NCBI RefSeq assembly: GCF_018986735.1
Contig: NZ_CP065521.1
Coordinates: 62,001 to 126,000 of the forward strand
DNA from: Schaalia sp. 19OD2882
GTDB taxonomy: Bacteria; Actinomycetota; Actinomycetes; Actinomycetales; Actinomycetaceae
Direction of reading: 5' to 3'
DNA length: 64,000 bases
Shown: piece by piece, positions 47,486-56,526 of the stretch
Position numbering within the stretch: position 1 is the first letter of the stretch
Layout: each line of letters begins with the position of its first letter
Translations under genes and position numbers: made by a program
The notes under the pieces: generated by a model
The model's database searches: none
What the model was told of the DNA's origin: nothing
What the model saw: the letters and a program-made list of their open reading frames with translations, nothing else

Positions 47486-48517
47486 ATGAGCCGCTTCAAG
47501 TACACCGTGGGACCGTGGAACGTCGCCGAAGGCGTGGACGTCTACGGGCCACCCACCCGCCGAGTCCTGACCATGCACGAGAAGGTCGAACGCTTCGCCG
47601 CCATGGGGTTCTCCGCGATCCAGTTCCACGACGACGACGCCGTGCCCGACATCGCCTCCAAATCCGTTGCCCAGATCGAGGACGAGGCCCATGCGCTGCG
47701 CGAGTTCCTCGACGGCCTGGGGGTGGGTTGCGAGTTCGTGGCTCCGCGCCTGTGGTTCGACCCCGCCTTCAAGGACGGTGCCTACACGGCGCCGAAGAGG
47801 CAGAACTGGGAGAAGGCCATGTGGCGCTCCGAGAGGAGCATCGACATTGCGCGGATCCTCGGGGCGGACTTCATCGTCTTGTGGCTGGCGCGTGAAGGAA
47901 CCCTGTGCATGGAGTCGAAGAATCCGGTGACGATGATCGAGCAGTTGCGCGAGTCACTGGACCGGATGTTGGCCCACGACGACTCGATCCGCATCGCCGT
48001 GGAGCCCAAGCCCAATGAACCGATCGACCGTTCCTACGCGGGCACCGTGGGACATGCGCTGGCCCTGGGTGACCTCACGCAGGACCCGAGCCGATGCGGC
48101 GTCCTGGTCGAGTCCGCCCACTCCGTCCTGGCGGGGCTGGATCCCACCCACGACATGGCCTTCGCGCTGGCGGCCGGCAAACTCTTCTCCGTGCACCTCA
48201 ACGACCAGAACGGCATGAAGTTCGACCAGGACAAGATCTTCGGATCGGAGTCCCTGCGCTCGACCTTCAACCAGGTGAAGTTGCTGGTCGACAATGGTTA
48301 CGGCCAGAGGGGGGAGTTCATCGGCCTGGACGTCAAGGCGATGCGCTCCAGCGGGGACGAGTTCGGCTTCAAGCACCTGGAGAACTCGCTGCGCGTCGTG
48401 CAGTTGATGGAGGACAAGGTCGACCGCTTCGACCAGAGCGTGGTCGACGCCTTCGTCGCCGAGGAGGACTACGAAGGGCTGGAGATGTACGTCCTGGAAC
48501 TGCTTCTGGGTTCGTGA
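47486..48517 (+). CDS. XylA-like TIM-barrel sugar isomerase of unknown substrate
   Basis: The 343-residue protein is related to XylA but about 50 residues shorter, lacking most of the C-terminal dimer arm. The catalytic core is kept: TVGPWNV, FHDDD (about 49-53), EPKPNEP (about 172-178), LVESAHSVLAG, SVHLNDQNGMKFDQDK and IGLDVKA, so metal ligands and the base Lys are present. The typical WGGREG loop reads WLAREG. It is probably an active isomerase on a different aldose or ketose. It diverges from the kinase-dehydrogenase unit and precedes the XylF-like importer, so it may act on a sugar taken up by that importer. Confidence 0.8.
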   Translation: MSRFKYTVGPWNVAEGVDVYGPPTRRVLTMHEKVERFAAMGFSAIQFHDDDAVPDIASKSVAQIEDEAHALREFLDGLGVGCEFVAPRLWFDPAFKDGAYTAPKRQNWEKAMWRSERSIDIARILGADFIVLWLAREGTLCMESKNPVTMIEQLRESLDRMLAHDDSIRIAVEPKPNEPIDRSYAGTVGHALALGDLTQDPSRCGVLVESAHSVLAGLDPTHDMAFALAAGKLFSVHLNDQNGMKFDQDKIFGSESLRSTFNQVKLLVDNGYGQRGEFIGLDVKAMRSSGDEFGFKHLENSLRVVQLMEDKVDRFDQSVVDAFVAEEDYEGLEMYVLELLLGS

Positions 48518-48600
48518 ATCCAAACCCTTTTATTTCTCAGCATCACTTATTACGATGTCGTCAACCGGCCCGACGTGGGCCGCGTCGCCTCACCGTTGAT

Positions 48601-48640
48601 CCGGTGTCCTGACCTGCGAAGACGCAAGCCAGGACACCGG
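48601..48640 (+). terminator. Hairpin between the XylA-like gene and the importer operon
   Basis: CCGGTGTCCTG pairs exactly with CAGGACACCGG across an 18-base loop. It lies 83 bases after the isomerase stop and 55 bases before the binding-protein start, so it is either a terminator or part of the importer leader. An AT-rich patch (48521-48555) just before it may hold the importer promoter. Confidence 0.5.
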
Positions 48641-48695
48641 GTCGACCTCGGGAAGCGCATCCCTCCTCCCCTCGACGAAGCCAGGAGAATCCAAG

Positions 48696-49841
48696 ATGAA
48701 CACACGCACATTCGTCGTGGCCCTGTCCACGGCCGCCCTCGCCGTCGGATCATTGGCCGCCTGCTCGGCCGAACGCGGATCCACCGGGAGCACCCCCGCA
48801 AGTGGCACCCAGAGCGGCAACTCCGCCCCCGCCGACGCCGAGGACACGATGGTCGGCATCGCCATGCCCACCAAGGCCCTGGAGCGGTGGAACCGCGACG
48901 GGGCGCACCTGGTGGAGGTCCTGGAGGAGAAGGGCTACAAGACGTCGCTGCAGTACGCCGACAACAAGGTCGACCAGCAGACCTCCCAGATCGAGAACAT
49001 GATCACCGAGGGCGCCGACGTCCTTGTCGTCGCCTCCATCGACGGCACCGCACTGGGCCCGGTCCTGGACAAGGCAAAGGCCCAGGGCATCCCCGTCATC
49101 GCCTACGACCGCCTCATCAACAAGACCGAGTCGGTCGACTACTACGTCACCTTCGACAACTACAAAGTCGGCCAGCTCCAGGGTGAATACATCAAGAGCC
49201 AACTGGCCAACCTCAAGGCGCCGATCCACCTCGAACCCTTCGCCGGCTCCCCGGACGACAACAACGCGAAGTTCTTCTTCTCCGGCGCCTGGGACATCCT
49301 GCTGCCGCTGGTCAAGGACGGCACCTTGCAGGTGCGTTCGGGCAAATCCCCCAAGAGCAACGAGGAATGGCAGTCCATCGGCATCCTCGGATGGGGATCG
49401 GATGACGCCCAGGCCGAGATGGAGAACCGACTGAACTCCTTCTACACCGACGGTGAGAAGGTCGACGTCATCCTCTCCCCCAACGACTCCTTGGCCCTGG
49501 GCATCGCCCAGGCGCTCGAAGGCGCCGGTTACAAGCCCGGCCCGGACTACCCGCTGCTGACCGGACAGGACGCTGACATCGCCAACATCAAGAACCTGCT
49601 GGCCGGAAAGCAGTCCATGGACGTCCTGAAGAACACCGACCGCTTGGCGGAGCAGACCGCCAAGATGGTCGAGCAGATCGTCAAGGGCGAAGAGGTCGAG
49701 ATCAACGACACCAAGACCTACGACAACGAGGTCAAGGTCGTCCCGACCTTCCTGCTGACCCCCGAGACCGTCACCAAGGACACGGTCCAGAAGGTCCTCG
49801 TCGACTCCGGCTTCTACAAGGCCTCCGACCTCGGACTCTGA
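48696..49841 (+). CDS. Xylose/multiple-sugar ABC transporter binding lipoprotein (XylF/ChvE-like)
   Basis: The 381-residue protein has a lipobox LAAC (about residue 23) and a Ser/Gly linker. Its sugar-binding fold starts VGIAMPTKALERWNRDG and contains ADNKVDQQTSQIENMITEGADVLVV, VIAYDRLI and GQDADIANIKNLLAGKQSMDVLK. These fit the XylF/ChvE branch. It would bind xylose or several aldoses outside the cell. ATG 48696 follows CCAGGAG. It is first in a three-gene importer operon, with a hairpin before the ATPase gene. Confidence 0.9.
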   Translation: MNTRTFVVALSTAALAVGSLAACSAERGSTGSTPASGTQSGNSAPADAEDTMVGIAMPTKALERWNRDGAHLVEVLEEKGYKTSLQYADNKVDQQTSQIENMITEGADVLVVASIDGTALGPVLDKAKAQGIPVIAYDRLINKTESVDYYVTFDNYKVGQLQGEYIKSQLANLKAPIHLEPFAGSPDDNNAKFFFSGAWDILLPLVKDGTLQVRSGKSPKSNEEWQSIGILGWGSDDAQAEMENRLNSFYTDGEKVDVILSPNDSLALGIAQALEGAGYKPGPDYPLLTGQDADIANIKNLLAGKQSMDVLKNTDRLAEQTAKMVEQIVKGEEVEINDTKTYDNEVKVVPTFLLTPETVTKDTVQKVLVDSGFYKASDLGL

Positions 49842-49870
49842 CACCGCACCCGAGGCGGACCACCGCGCCA

Positions 49871-49907
49871 CCGGGGGCGCCCTCCTCACCCACGAGGACG
49901 CCCCCGG
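49871..49907 (+). terminator. Intra-operon attenuator hairpin after the XylF-like gene
   Basis: CCGGGGGCGCCCTC pairs with GAGGACGCCCCCGG, with one mismatch, around a 9-base loop, 29 bases after the binding-protein stop. It mirrors the hairpin at 31664-31704 in the other sugar operon. Confidence 0.65.
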
Positions 49908-49940
49908 CAGCCGGCCCGCCCGAACCCGAAAGGGGGACAC

Positions 49941-51482
49941 ATGGCACACCCGGGTCCCGGCGGGGTCATCCTGGAGATGGACGACATCACCAAGACCTTC
50001 CCCGGCGTGGTCGCACTGTCAGGGGTGACCTTCGACGTGCGCGAGAACGAGATCCACGCCATCTGCGGCGAGAACGGCGCCGGAAAATCAACCCTGATGA
50101 AGGTCCTGTCCGGCGTGCACCCGCACGGCTCCTACACCGGGCGGATCCTTCTGGACGGCAGGGAGGCCACCTACCGCTCCGTCAAGGACTCGGAGAAGGA
50201 CGGCATCGTCGTCATCCAGCAGGAGCTGGCACTGAGCCCGTACCTGTCCATCGCCGAGAACATCTTTCTGGGCAACGAAAGGGCCAGGCGCGGAGTCATC
50301 AACTGGGACGCCACCAACGCCCAAGCCCAAGAACTCATGCGCACAGTGGGTCTGGACGAACGCCCCGACACGATCGTCTCCAACATCGGCGTGGGCAAAC
50401 AGCAGTTGGTCGAGATCGCCAAGGCCCTGGGCAAGAACGTCCGGGTCCTCATCCTGGACGAACCCACCGCCGCCCTCAACGACGACGACTCCGAGAAGCT
50501 GCTCGATCTCATCAGAGGCCTCAAGGAGCGGGGGATCTCCTGTGTGATCATCAGCCACAAGCTGGCCGAGATCCGCGCCATCGCCGACAGGGTCACCGTC
50601 ATCCGCGACGGACGCACCATCACCACCCACGACATGCGCGGCGAGGTCGAGGTCACCGAAGACCTGCTCATCCGTGGCATGGTCGGACGGACGATGGACA
50701 ATCGCTTCCCCGACCACGAGTCGCATCCGGGTCAAGAGGTCATGCGCGTCGAGAACTGGTCCGTGACCAGCCCCATCACCGGCAGGCGCGCCCTGCACGA
50801 GGTGAGTTTCGACGTCAAGGCCGGCGAGATCGTCGGCATCGCCGGGCTCATGGGGGCCGGGCGCACCGAGTTGGCGATGAGCATCTTCGGTCGGTCGTGG
50901 GGGACGGTGGAGTCGGGCAGGCTGTTCCTGCACGGCAAGGAAGTCCAGGTCCACTCCGTCAAACAGGCGATCCGCGCGGGCATCGCCTACGCCTCCGAGG
51001 ACCGCAAACGCTACGGCCTGAACCTCATCGCCCCGATCAAACACAACATGACGGTGGCCTCCATGCCGCGTGTGACGAGGGCGGGGGTCATCTCGGACAT
51101 CACCGAGTACGAGTTGGCGGAGGACCAGTGCGCCAAGATGCGCACGAAGGCCGAGTCGGTCGACGTCAGGGTCGGCACCCTGTCGGGCGGCAACCAACAG
51201 AAGGTCGTCCTGTCCAAGTGGCTGCTCACCGAACCCGACGTCCTCATCCTGGACGAGCCGACCCGAGGCATCGACGTGGGTGCGAAGTACGAGATCTACA
51301 CGCACATCAATGCCCTGGCCGACTCCGGCAAAGCGGTCGTGGTCATCTCCTCCGAACTGGTCGAACTCATCGGCCTGTGCGACCGCATCTACACCCTGAG
51401 CTTCGGACGGATCACGGGTGAGATCCCCCGCGCCGAGGCCACCCAGGAAGTCCTCATGTCCCACATGACGCAAGTGAAGTGA
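49941..51482 (+). CDS. xylG: Xylose/multiple-sugar ABC transporter ATPase (XylG/GguA-like)
   Basis: The 513-residue two-domain ATPase has Walker A GENGAGKST (about 43-51), signature IGVGKQQLVEIAKAL and Walker B VLILDEPTAALN in the first half. The second half has GLMGAGRTE, LSGGNQQKVVLSKWL and LILDEPTRGIDVG. The GYD-type RGIDVG and long linker are typical of XylG/GguA. It drives uptake through the single permease encoded next. ATG 49941 follows AAAGGGGG. Sugar specificity is inferred from the neighbouring xylose genes. Confidence 0.9.
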   Translation: MAHPGPGGVILEMDDITKTFPGVVALSGVTFDVRENEIHAICGENGAGKSTLMKVLSGVHPHGSYTGRILLDGREATYRSVKDSEKDGIVVIQQELALSPYLSIAENIFLGNERARRGVINWDATNAQAQELMRTVGLDERPDTIVSNIGVGKQQLVEIAKALGKNVRVLILDEPTAALNDDDSEKLLDLIRGLKERGISCVIISHKLAEIRAIADRVTVIRDGRTITTHDMRGEVEVTEDLLIRGMVGRTMDNRFPDHESHPGQEVMRVENWSVTSPITGRRALHEVSFDVKAGEIVGIAGLMGAGRTELAMSIFGRSWGTVESGRLFLHGKEVQVHSVKQAIRAGIAYASEDRKRYGLNLIAPIKHNMTVASMPRVTRAGVISDITEYELAEDQCAKMRTKAESVDVRVGTLSGGNQQKVVLSKWLLTEPDVLILDEPTRGIDVGAKYEIYTHINALADSGKAVVVISSELVELIGLCDRIYTLSFGRITGEIPRAEATQEVLMSHMTQVK

Positions 51483-51496
51483 AGGGAAGTCCTTCA

Positions 51497-52711
51497 GTGA
51501 GTACGCACAACTCCTCGGCAAGCGAAACGGCGCCGAAGAAGGCGCCCTCGTGGTTGTCCAAAGTCGACCTGGGTCAGTACGGCATCATGCTGGCACTGGT
51601 TGCCGTCGTCGTCTTCTTCCAGGTGGTGACAGGGGGCCGCCTGCTGCGCCCCGACAATGTCGCCTCCCTGATCCAGCAGAACGCCTACGTCATCATCATG
51701 GCGATCGGCATGCTCATGATCATCATCGCCGGACACATCGACTTGTCGGTGGGTTCCCTGATCGCCTTCATCGGCGGATTCCTGGGCACGGCCATGGCCC
51801 ACTGGGACATGCCATGGGGTGTGGCCGTGCTGTTGGCGCTGGTCATCGGTGTGCTGGTCGGCGCCTGGCAGGGATTCTGGGTGGCATTCGTCGGGATTCC
51901 GGGCTTCATCGTCACCTTGGGCGGGATGCTCCTTTTCCGCGGCCTGGCCATTGTCATGGTTCCGCAGACCATCGCCCCGCTGCCCAAGGGATTCGTGTCC
52001 ATCGCCAACAGCGGTGTCCTGGGGTGGCTGGGATATGCCGGTGTCCATGACGTGTTCACCCTGGTCCTGGGGGCGGTTCTGGCCGCTGTGTTCGTCCTGG
52101 CGGGGCTGCGGCGGCGTCGTTCGTTGGTGGCCCACGGCCTTCGGGTCGAGCCCCTGTGGTTGGCGTTGACCAAGATGGCGGTGGTGAGTGTTTTCATCAT
52201 CGTCTTCGCCATCATCTTGTCGGCCTCGGCGATCGGCCTGCCCTACGTGCTCATCATCTGCGGCGTTCTGGTCATGGCCTACACCTTCGTGCTGGATCGG
52301 ACGACCTTCGGACGCTACGTCTACGCGGTGGGCGGCAACCGTGAGGCCGCGCGACTGTCCGGCATCAGCGTGCGCAGCGTGAACTTCTGGATGTTCGTCA
52401 ACATGGGGTTGCTCTCCGCCGTGGGCGCCATCGTCACGACTTCACGTGCCGGCGCGGCCGTGTCGGCCGCCGGCCAGAACTACGAGCTGGACATCATTGC
52501 CGCCTGCTTCATCGGCGGCGCCGCCGTGTGGGGCGGCATCGGACGGATCTCGGGGACCATCGTCGGCGCACTGTTCATGGGTGTGCTCAACATGGGCCTG
52601 TCGATCATGACGGTCGATGCCGCGTGGCAACAGGCCATCAAGGGCCTGGTCCTGCTGGTGGCGGTGGCCTTCGACCAGGTGAACAAGGCCAGGGCCACCT
52701 CGTCCCATTGA
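51497..52711 (+). CDS. xylH: Xylose/multiple-sugar ABC transporter permease (XylH/GguB-like)
   Basis: The 404-residue permease has about 10-12 helices with the family motifs AGHIDLSVGSLIAFIGG and GGNREAARLSGISVRSVNFW and ends in a helix after IKGLVLLVAVAFDQVNK. It is longer than RbsC-type permeases, as XylH is. A single permease gene means a homodimer, unlike the first sugar system. GTG 51497 is preferred, with GAAGGGA nine bases upstream; a GTG at 51479 overlapping the ATPase stop is the alternative. Confidence 0.9.
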   Translation: MSTHNSSASETAPKKAPSWLSKVDLGQYGIMLALVAVVVFFQVVTGGRLLRPDNVASLIQQNAYVIIMAIGMLMIIIAGHIDLSVGSLIAFIGGFLGTAMAHWDMPWGVAVLLALVIGVLVGAWQGFWVAFVGIPGFIVTLGGMLLFRGLAIVMVPQTIAPLPKGFVSIANSGVLGWLGYAGVHDVFTLVLGAVLAAVFVLAGLRRRRSLVAHGLRVEPLWLALTKMAVVSVFIIVFAIILSASAIGLPYVLIICGVLVMAYTFVLDRTTFGRYVYAVGGNREAARLSGISVRSVNFWMFVNMGLLSAVGAIVTTSRAGAAVSAAGQNYELDIIAACFIGGAAVWGGIGRISGTIVGALFMGVLNMGLSIMTVDAAWQQAIKGLVLLVAVAFDQVNKARATSSH

Positions 52712-52818
52712 CGAGGCCGAGGCGCTGCCCCCTCGGCGGCCGGAAAGGCCCTGCCCACTAGACTGGCTGCGTGCATTGCCTACCAGGAGTGGGCTTGCGC
52801 GCGGTGAGGAGAGAACAC

Positions 52819-53511
52819 ATGCTCGACGGCCTTCAGGACTACTCGCGGCTCAATGTCGCTTCAATGCGCAAAGGCTTGACCGAGCAGGTCCAAGAGGCCC
52901 TCATCGACATGCTTCTCGAAGGGTTGATCCCCGACGATGCTCCCATCCGTATCGATGCACTGGCAGAAGCTCTCAATGTCTCCTCCACACCGGTGCGTGA
53001 GTCCTTGGCTCGCCTCGAAGGTCTCGGGCTGGTCGTGCGGGAGAACTACCGGGGATACCGCACAGCACCCAAGCTCACGAAGACCGAGCTGGCCGACCTC
53101 ATGAGCGTGCGACGCCTTCTCGAACCCGAGGCCGCCCACTTGGCGTGCGAGCGCCGCACCGAGGAGTTGCTCGGCGAGCTTGAGGGGGCCGTGAAGGAAC
53201 AGCGGGCGTCCCTGACCCTTGAGGGCACTGCGGAGACCCGTGCGTTCATGCGCGCCGACCAGAAGTTCCATCGCGTCATCCACGCCGGCTCGGGCAACCG
53301 CTTCCTGGCCTCGACCGCTGACGTCCTGGGTGGCAATGTGCAGCGCTGGCGCCACTTCAAGGACCGGATCGTCACCGATGCCGCGGATTCCTTGGCCGAA
53401 CACGAGGCGATCCTGCGCTGTTTCGTCGACGGGGACCCGCAGGGTGCCCGCCAGGCGATGTGCGACCACATCGACCAGCTGTTGGTCCGGATGGAGGACG
53501 AGGACGAGTGA
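52819..53511 (+). CDS. GntR-family regulator (FCD type)
   Basis: The 230-residue protein has an N-terminal winged helix (about 15-80: LTEQVQEALIDMLLEGLIP, IDALAEALNVSSTPVRESLARLEGLGLV). A C-terminal FCD helical domain (about 90-225) carries metal/ligand residues in RRLLEPEAAHLA, DQKFHRVI and EHEAILRCFVDGD. FCD regulators sense organic acids or sugar acids. ATG 52819 follows GAGGAGAG. A TAGACT box (52756-52761) may be its -10 element. It sits between the xylose importer and glycerate kinase and probably controls one of them. Confidence 0.88.
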   Translation: MLDGLQDYSRLNVASMRKGLTEQVQEALIDMLLEGLIPDDAPIRIDALAEALNVSSTPVRESLARLEGLGLVVRENYRGYRTAPKLTKTELADLMSVRRLLEPEAAHLACERRTEELLGELEGAVKEQRASLTLEGTAETRAFMRADQKFHRVIHAGSGNRFLASTADVLGGNVQRWRHFKDRIVTDAADSLAEHEAILRCFVDGDPQGARQAMCDHIDQLLVRMEDEDE

Positions 53512-53650
53512 CCCTGTCCGTCGGCGGGCAGGTGTCGCTTCGGGTCACAGTGGTGCACGAGGGCCGGACCTGCCCACCCGCCCTCGCGCCCGCCGTTCTG
53601 CCGACTAGCGTTGAGCGTGAGCGCAGACAGACATGAGCCGAGGAAGCCCC

Positions 53651-54757
53651 ATGAAATTCGTACTCGCCCCTGATTCCTTCAAGGAGAACATGACCGCCCT
53701 GGAAGCGGCCGAAGCCATGCGGCGAGGAGTCACTGACGTGTTCCCCGACGCACAGTGCCTGCTGGTGCCCATGTCCGACGGCGGCGAGGGCTTCATCGAT
53801 GCCATTGCCACCGCCTGGAACGCCCAGCGCGTGGAAGCCGACTCCGTGGATGCCCTGGGCCGCCCGATCCGCTCCACCTACGCGCTGGCGGAAGGACGAG
53901 CCGTCCTGGACGTGGCCTCGTGTGCCGGCATCGAATTGGTGGCCCCCGAGGACCGGTGCGTCGAAGCCTCGACCACCCGCGGCCTCGGCATGCTCATCCG
54001 TGACGCCCTTGCTCGCGGGGCGCACTCACTGCTCGTCGGCATCGGCGGTTCGGCGACCAACGACTGCGGCGCGGGAATGCTCGTCGAACTCGGTGTGCAC
54101 CTGTTTGACGAGGTCGGGGCCCGCGTCGACCCTCTTCCGGGTGAACTCGCCCGCGTGGCACGCATCGACACTTCAGAACTGGACGCCCTTCTGTCCGGTG
54201 TCGACATCCGTGTGGCCTGCGACGTCACCAACCCTCTGACCGGAGCGGAGGGCGCCACCGCCGTCTTCGGCCCTCAAAAGGGCGTCACCCCCCAGATGCA
54301 GCCCGGCTTCGACGCGGCCCTGGGGCACTTCGCCGCCGTCTGCGGTCGCGAGGGCGAGGCCGACATGCCCGGGTCGGGTGCGGCCGGCGGCCTCGGTTTC
54401 GCTCTGCGTGCACTGTGCGGAGCGCGGCTGGTGCCCGGTGTCGAATTGGTCGCCGAGGCCGTGGGCCTGGCGGGAGCCATGGAGGGTGCCGACTGGGCAT
54501 TCACCGGCGAAGGGTCTGTGGACTCACAGACCATCAAAGGCAAGACTCCGGCCGGTGTCTTCGAGGTCGCGCGCCTTGCGGGGGTGCCGACAATGATCTT
54601 CGCCGGGCGCATCAAGGACGGGGCCGAAGTGCTCCTGGAGCACGGGGTGGTGCGGATCGTCAAGGTGGGTGACCCGGCCGAGCCTTTGGCCCGGGCACTG
54701 CGCAACGGTCAGAAGAACCTGCGTGCCGCCGTGGCAGGGGCATTGCGGGAACTCTGA
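53651..54757 (+). CDS. Glycerate kinase
   Basis: The 368-residue enzyme is of the GlxK/GarK family, with MKFVLAPDSFKENMTALEAAEAM at the start, PMSDGGEGF (about 35-43), GIGGSATNDCGAGML (about 132-146) and SGAAGGLGFAL (about 243-253). It phosphorylates glycerate to 2-phosphoglycerate, feeding lower glycolysis from glycerate or sugar-acid breakdown. ATG 53651 follows GAGGAAG; six extra upstream codons from ATG 53633 are possible. It converges with the peptide/metal transport operon 20 bases away. Confidence 0.9.
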   Translation: MKFVLAPDSFKENMTALEAAEAMRRGVTDVFPDAQCLLVPMSDGGEGFIDAIATAWNAQRVEADSVDALGRPIRSTYALAEGRAVLDVASCAGIELVAPEDRCVEASTTRGLGMLIRDALARGAHSLLVGIGGSATNDCGAGMLVELGVHLFDEVGARVDPLPGELARVARIDTSELDALLSGVDIRVACDVTNPLTGAEGATAVFGPQKGVTPQMQPGFDAALGHFAAVCGREGEADMPGSGAAGGLGFALRALCGARLVPGVELVAEAVGLAGAMEGADWAFTGEGSVDSQTIKGKTPAGVFEVARLAGVPTMIFAGRIKDGAEVLLEHGVVRIVKVGDPAEPLARALRNGQKNLRAAVAGALREL

Positions 54758-54777
54758 GAGCGTGACCCGGCCCGGAC

Positions 54778-56526
54778 TCAACCCAGCTCCGGGAATTTCG
54801 CCGACTGGTCTGCCAGGACGCGCCGGTACACTTGGCTGTCGGCCTTCAACTGCTCGTGCGGGCCGTGTGCGATGACCTTTCCTGAATCGAGCACCCAGAT
54901 GGACTCGGCGTCAACGAGAGAAGCGCGTCGGTGGGAGATCACCAAGGTCGTCCGTCCTCGCCGCAGCAGGGTCGCCGAGGCGGTGATCTCTTGCTCCAAC
55001 TCCGGATCGAGATTGGCCGAGGGCTCGTCGAGGATGAGCAGGCGCGGCTTTCGCAAGAAGGCCCGCGCGAGGACCACTCGTTGTCGCTCACCTCCGGAAA
55101 GAGCGGTTCCCCGGTCTCCCACGGCCGCGTCGAGGCCGCCAAGTCCCCTGACGAATTCTTCGAGCCCGGCTGCCCGCAGTGCCGACCACATCTCGTCGTC
55201 GTCGGCCTCCCAGTTGGCGAGCAGAAGGTTCGAGCGGATGGTCCCGGAGAACACGTGGCCGTTCTGGGGCACGAGGGCGACCATGAGCCGATGGTCGTCG
55301 GGGGCGAGGCTTCGCAAGTCGCGGCCCGAGAAACGGATGCTTCCCGAGTCCGGGTCCATGAAGCGCATGAGGAGATGAGCGAAAGTCGACTTTCCGGATC
55401 CTGAGGGGCCGACGAGGGCGACTGTCGCGCCCTCGGGGATGAGGAGACTCGCCTCCTCAAGCGCGGGCGTGTGCTCCTGCTCGTAGGAGTAGGTCACCGA
55501 CGAGGCGACGGCGGCATCCTCCTCGCCTTCGACGAGGGGCAAGGGGATCGGGGCGGAAGGGATCGGGTCCGGGGCGTTGAGGACTTCGTTGATCCGATGG
55601 GCGCATGAGGACACTTCTCCCATGATGCCGAGCATCTGTGCGAGGGAGGCGGCAGGAAGAGTCGCCATGCCGATGAGAACGACGGCGACGGGAAGCAGGG
55701 GTGCGGGGTAGGAGCCGGCGACGACCCTTCCCGTGAGCACGGCGAGGACACTGATGGTGACCACTGTGGCTCCGATGGCGGACCCGGCTGATTCGAGGCC
55801 TTTGCGCATCGCCTGTGAGAGTTTGTCCCGCTGCACTTGCGCGGTCGTTTCCAGGACACGGCGGGCGTGAGCGTCGCGTTGCCCCAGAGCGTACAGCTCC
55901 CGTGCGCCGACAACGGAGTCGAGGCCCAGGGACTTCAGTGAGGAGAGCCCCTCGCGCACCTTCTCCCCCTGGGCCCTTTGGATCGGGCTGACCAGTGCGG
56001 GCAGGAGGATCGGCAGGGCCACCGAGATGAGCACGAGCAGTGCGAGCGGTCCGATGAGGGCGAAGAGGACCGCCTCGATGATGATCGTGTTGACGAGGGC
56101 GGCAACTGCCACGGGGGCGGTGTGGGCGTAGAACCATTCCAACTGTTCCATGTCGTTCATGGCCGCAGCTGTCAGGTCCCCGGTTCTGCGCCCTGACAAG
56201 CCCCGTGGAGCAATCCTGCGGATCGCCTCGTACAGGTCGATCCTCATGCGCGCGAGGATCTGGTAGGCGAGCTGGTGGGACCACCACGCGTCGTAGAGGT
56301 AGCACAGGGCGTGGACGATCGCCAAGGTGAAGAGGGTGAGGAAGAGAAGATCGACTTGGGGCCGGCTCTCGGAGACCAATGTCGTCGTGATCCACACGCT
56401 GACGACCGAGACGAGGACGAGGGCGATCTGGTGAAGAGTGATGACGAGGACTGATCCGAGGAACAGTCGCCTGAAGTCTCGGAGTCGCCCCATGACGGAC
56501 ATGAGGTCCGTGAAGGTCTGCTTCAT
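54778..56526 (-). CDS. ABC transporter half with fused membrane and ATPase domains (second half)
   Basis: The 582-residue protein has a six-helix exporter-fold membrane domain (about 1-310) and an ATPase domain. The ATPase has Walker A VGPSGSGKST (about 371-380), signature LSGGERQRVVLARAF, Walker B LLILDEPSANLD and switch ISHRRAS. It pairs with the next upstream gene as a heterodimer resembling CydDC/IrtAB-type transporters. It has no peptidase domain. As the last gene of the YcaO operon it could export the modified peptide or bring the metal complex across the membrane. The direction cannot be told from sequence. Confidence 0.85.
   Translation of the reverse strand: MKQTFTDLMSVMGRLRDFRRLFLGSVLVITLHQIALVLVSVVSVWITTTLVSESRPQVDLLFLTLFTLAIVHALCYLYDAWWSHQLAYQILARMRIDLYEAIRRIAPRGLSGRRTGDLTAAAMNDMEQLEWFYAHTAPVAVAALVNTIIIEAVLFALIGPLALLVLISVALPILLPALVSPIQRAQGEKVREGLSSLKSLGLDSVVGARELYALGQRDAHARRVLETTAQVQRDKLSQAMRKGLESAGSAIGATVVTISVLAVLTGRVVAGSYPAPLLPVAVVLIGMATLPAASLAQMLGIMGEVSSCAHRINEVLNAPDPIPSAPIPLPLVEGEEDAAVASSVTYSYEQEHTPALEEASLLIPEGATVALVGPSGSGKSTFAHLLMRFMDPDSGSIRFSGRDLRSLAPDDHRLMVALVPQNGHVFSGTIRSNLLLANWEADDDEMWSALRAAGLEEFVRGLGGLDAAVGDRGTALSGGERQRVVLARAFLRKPRLLILDEPSANLDPELEQEITASATLLRRGRTTLVISHRRASLVDAESIWVLDSGKVIAHGPHEQLKADSQVYRRVLADQSAKFPELG

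Noticed and set aside
48518..48695. Riboswitch before the XylF-like operon
   Set aside because: Only one simple hairpin and an AT-rich patch are seen; no known aptamer pattern was recognised.
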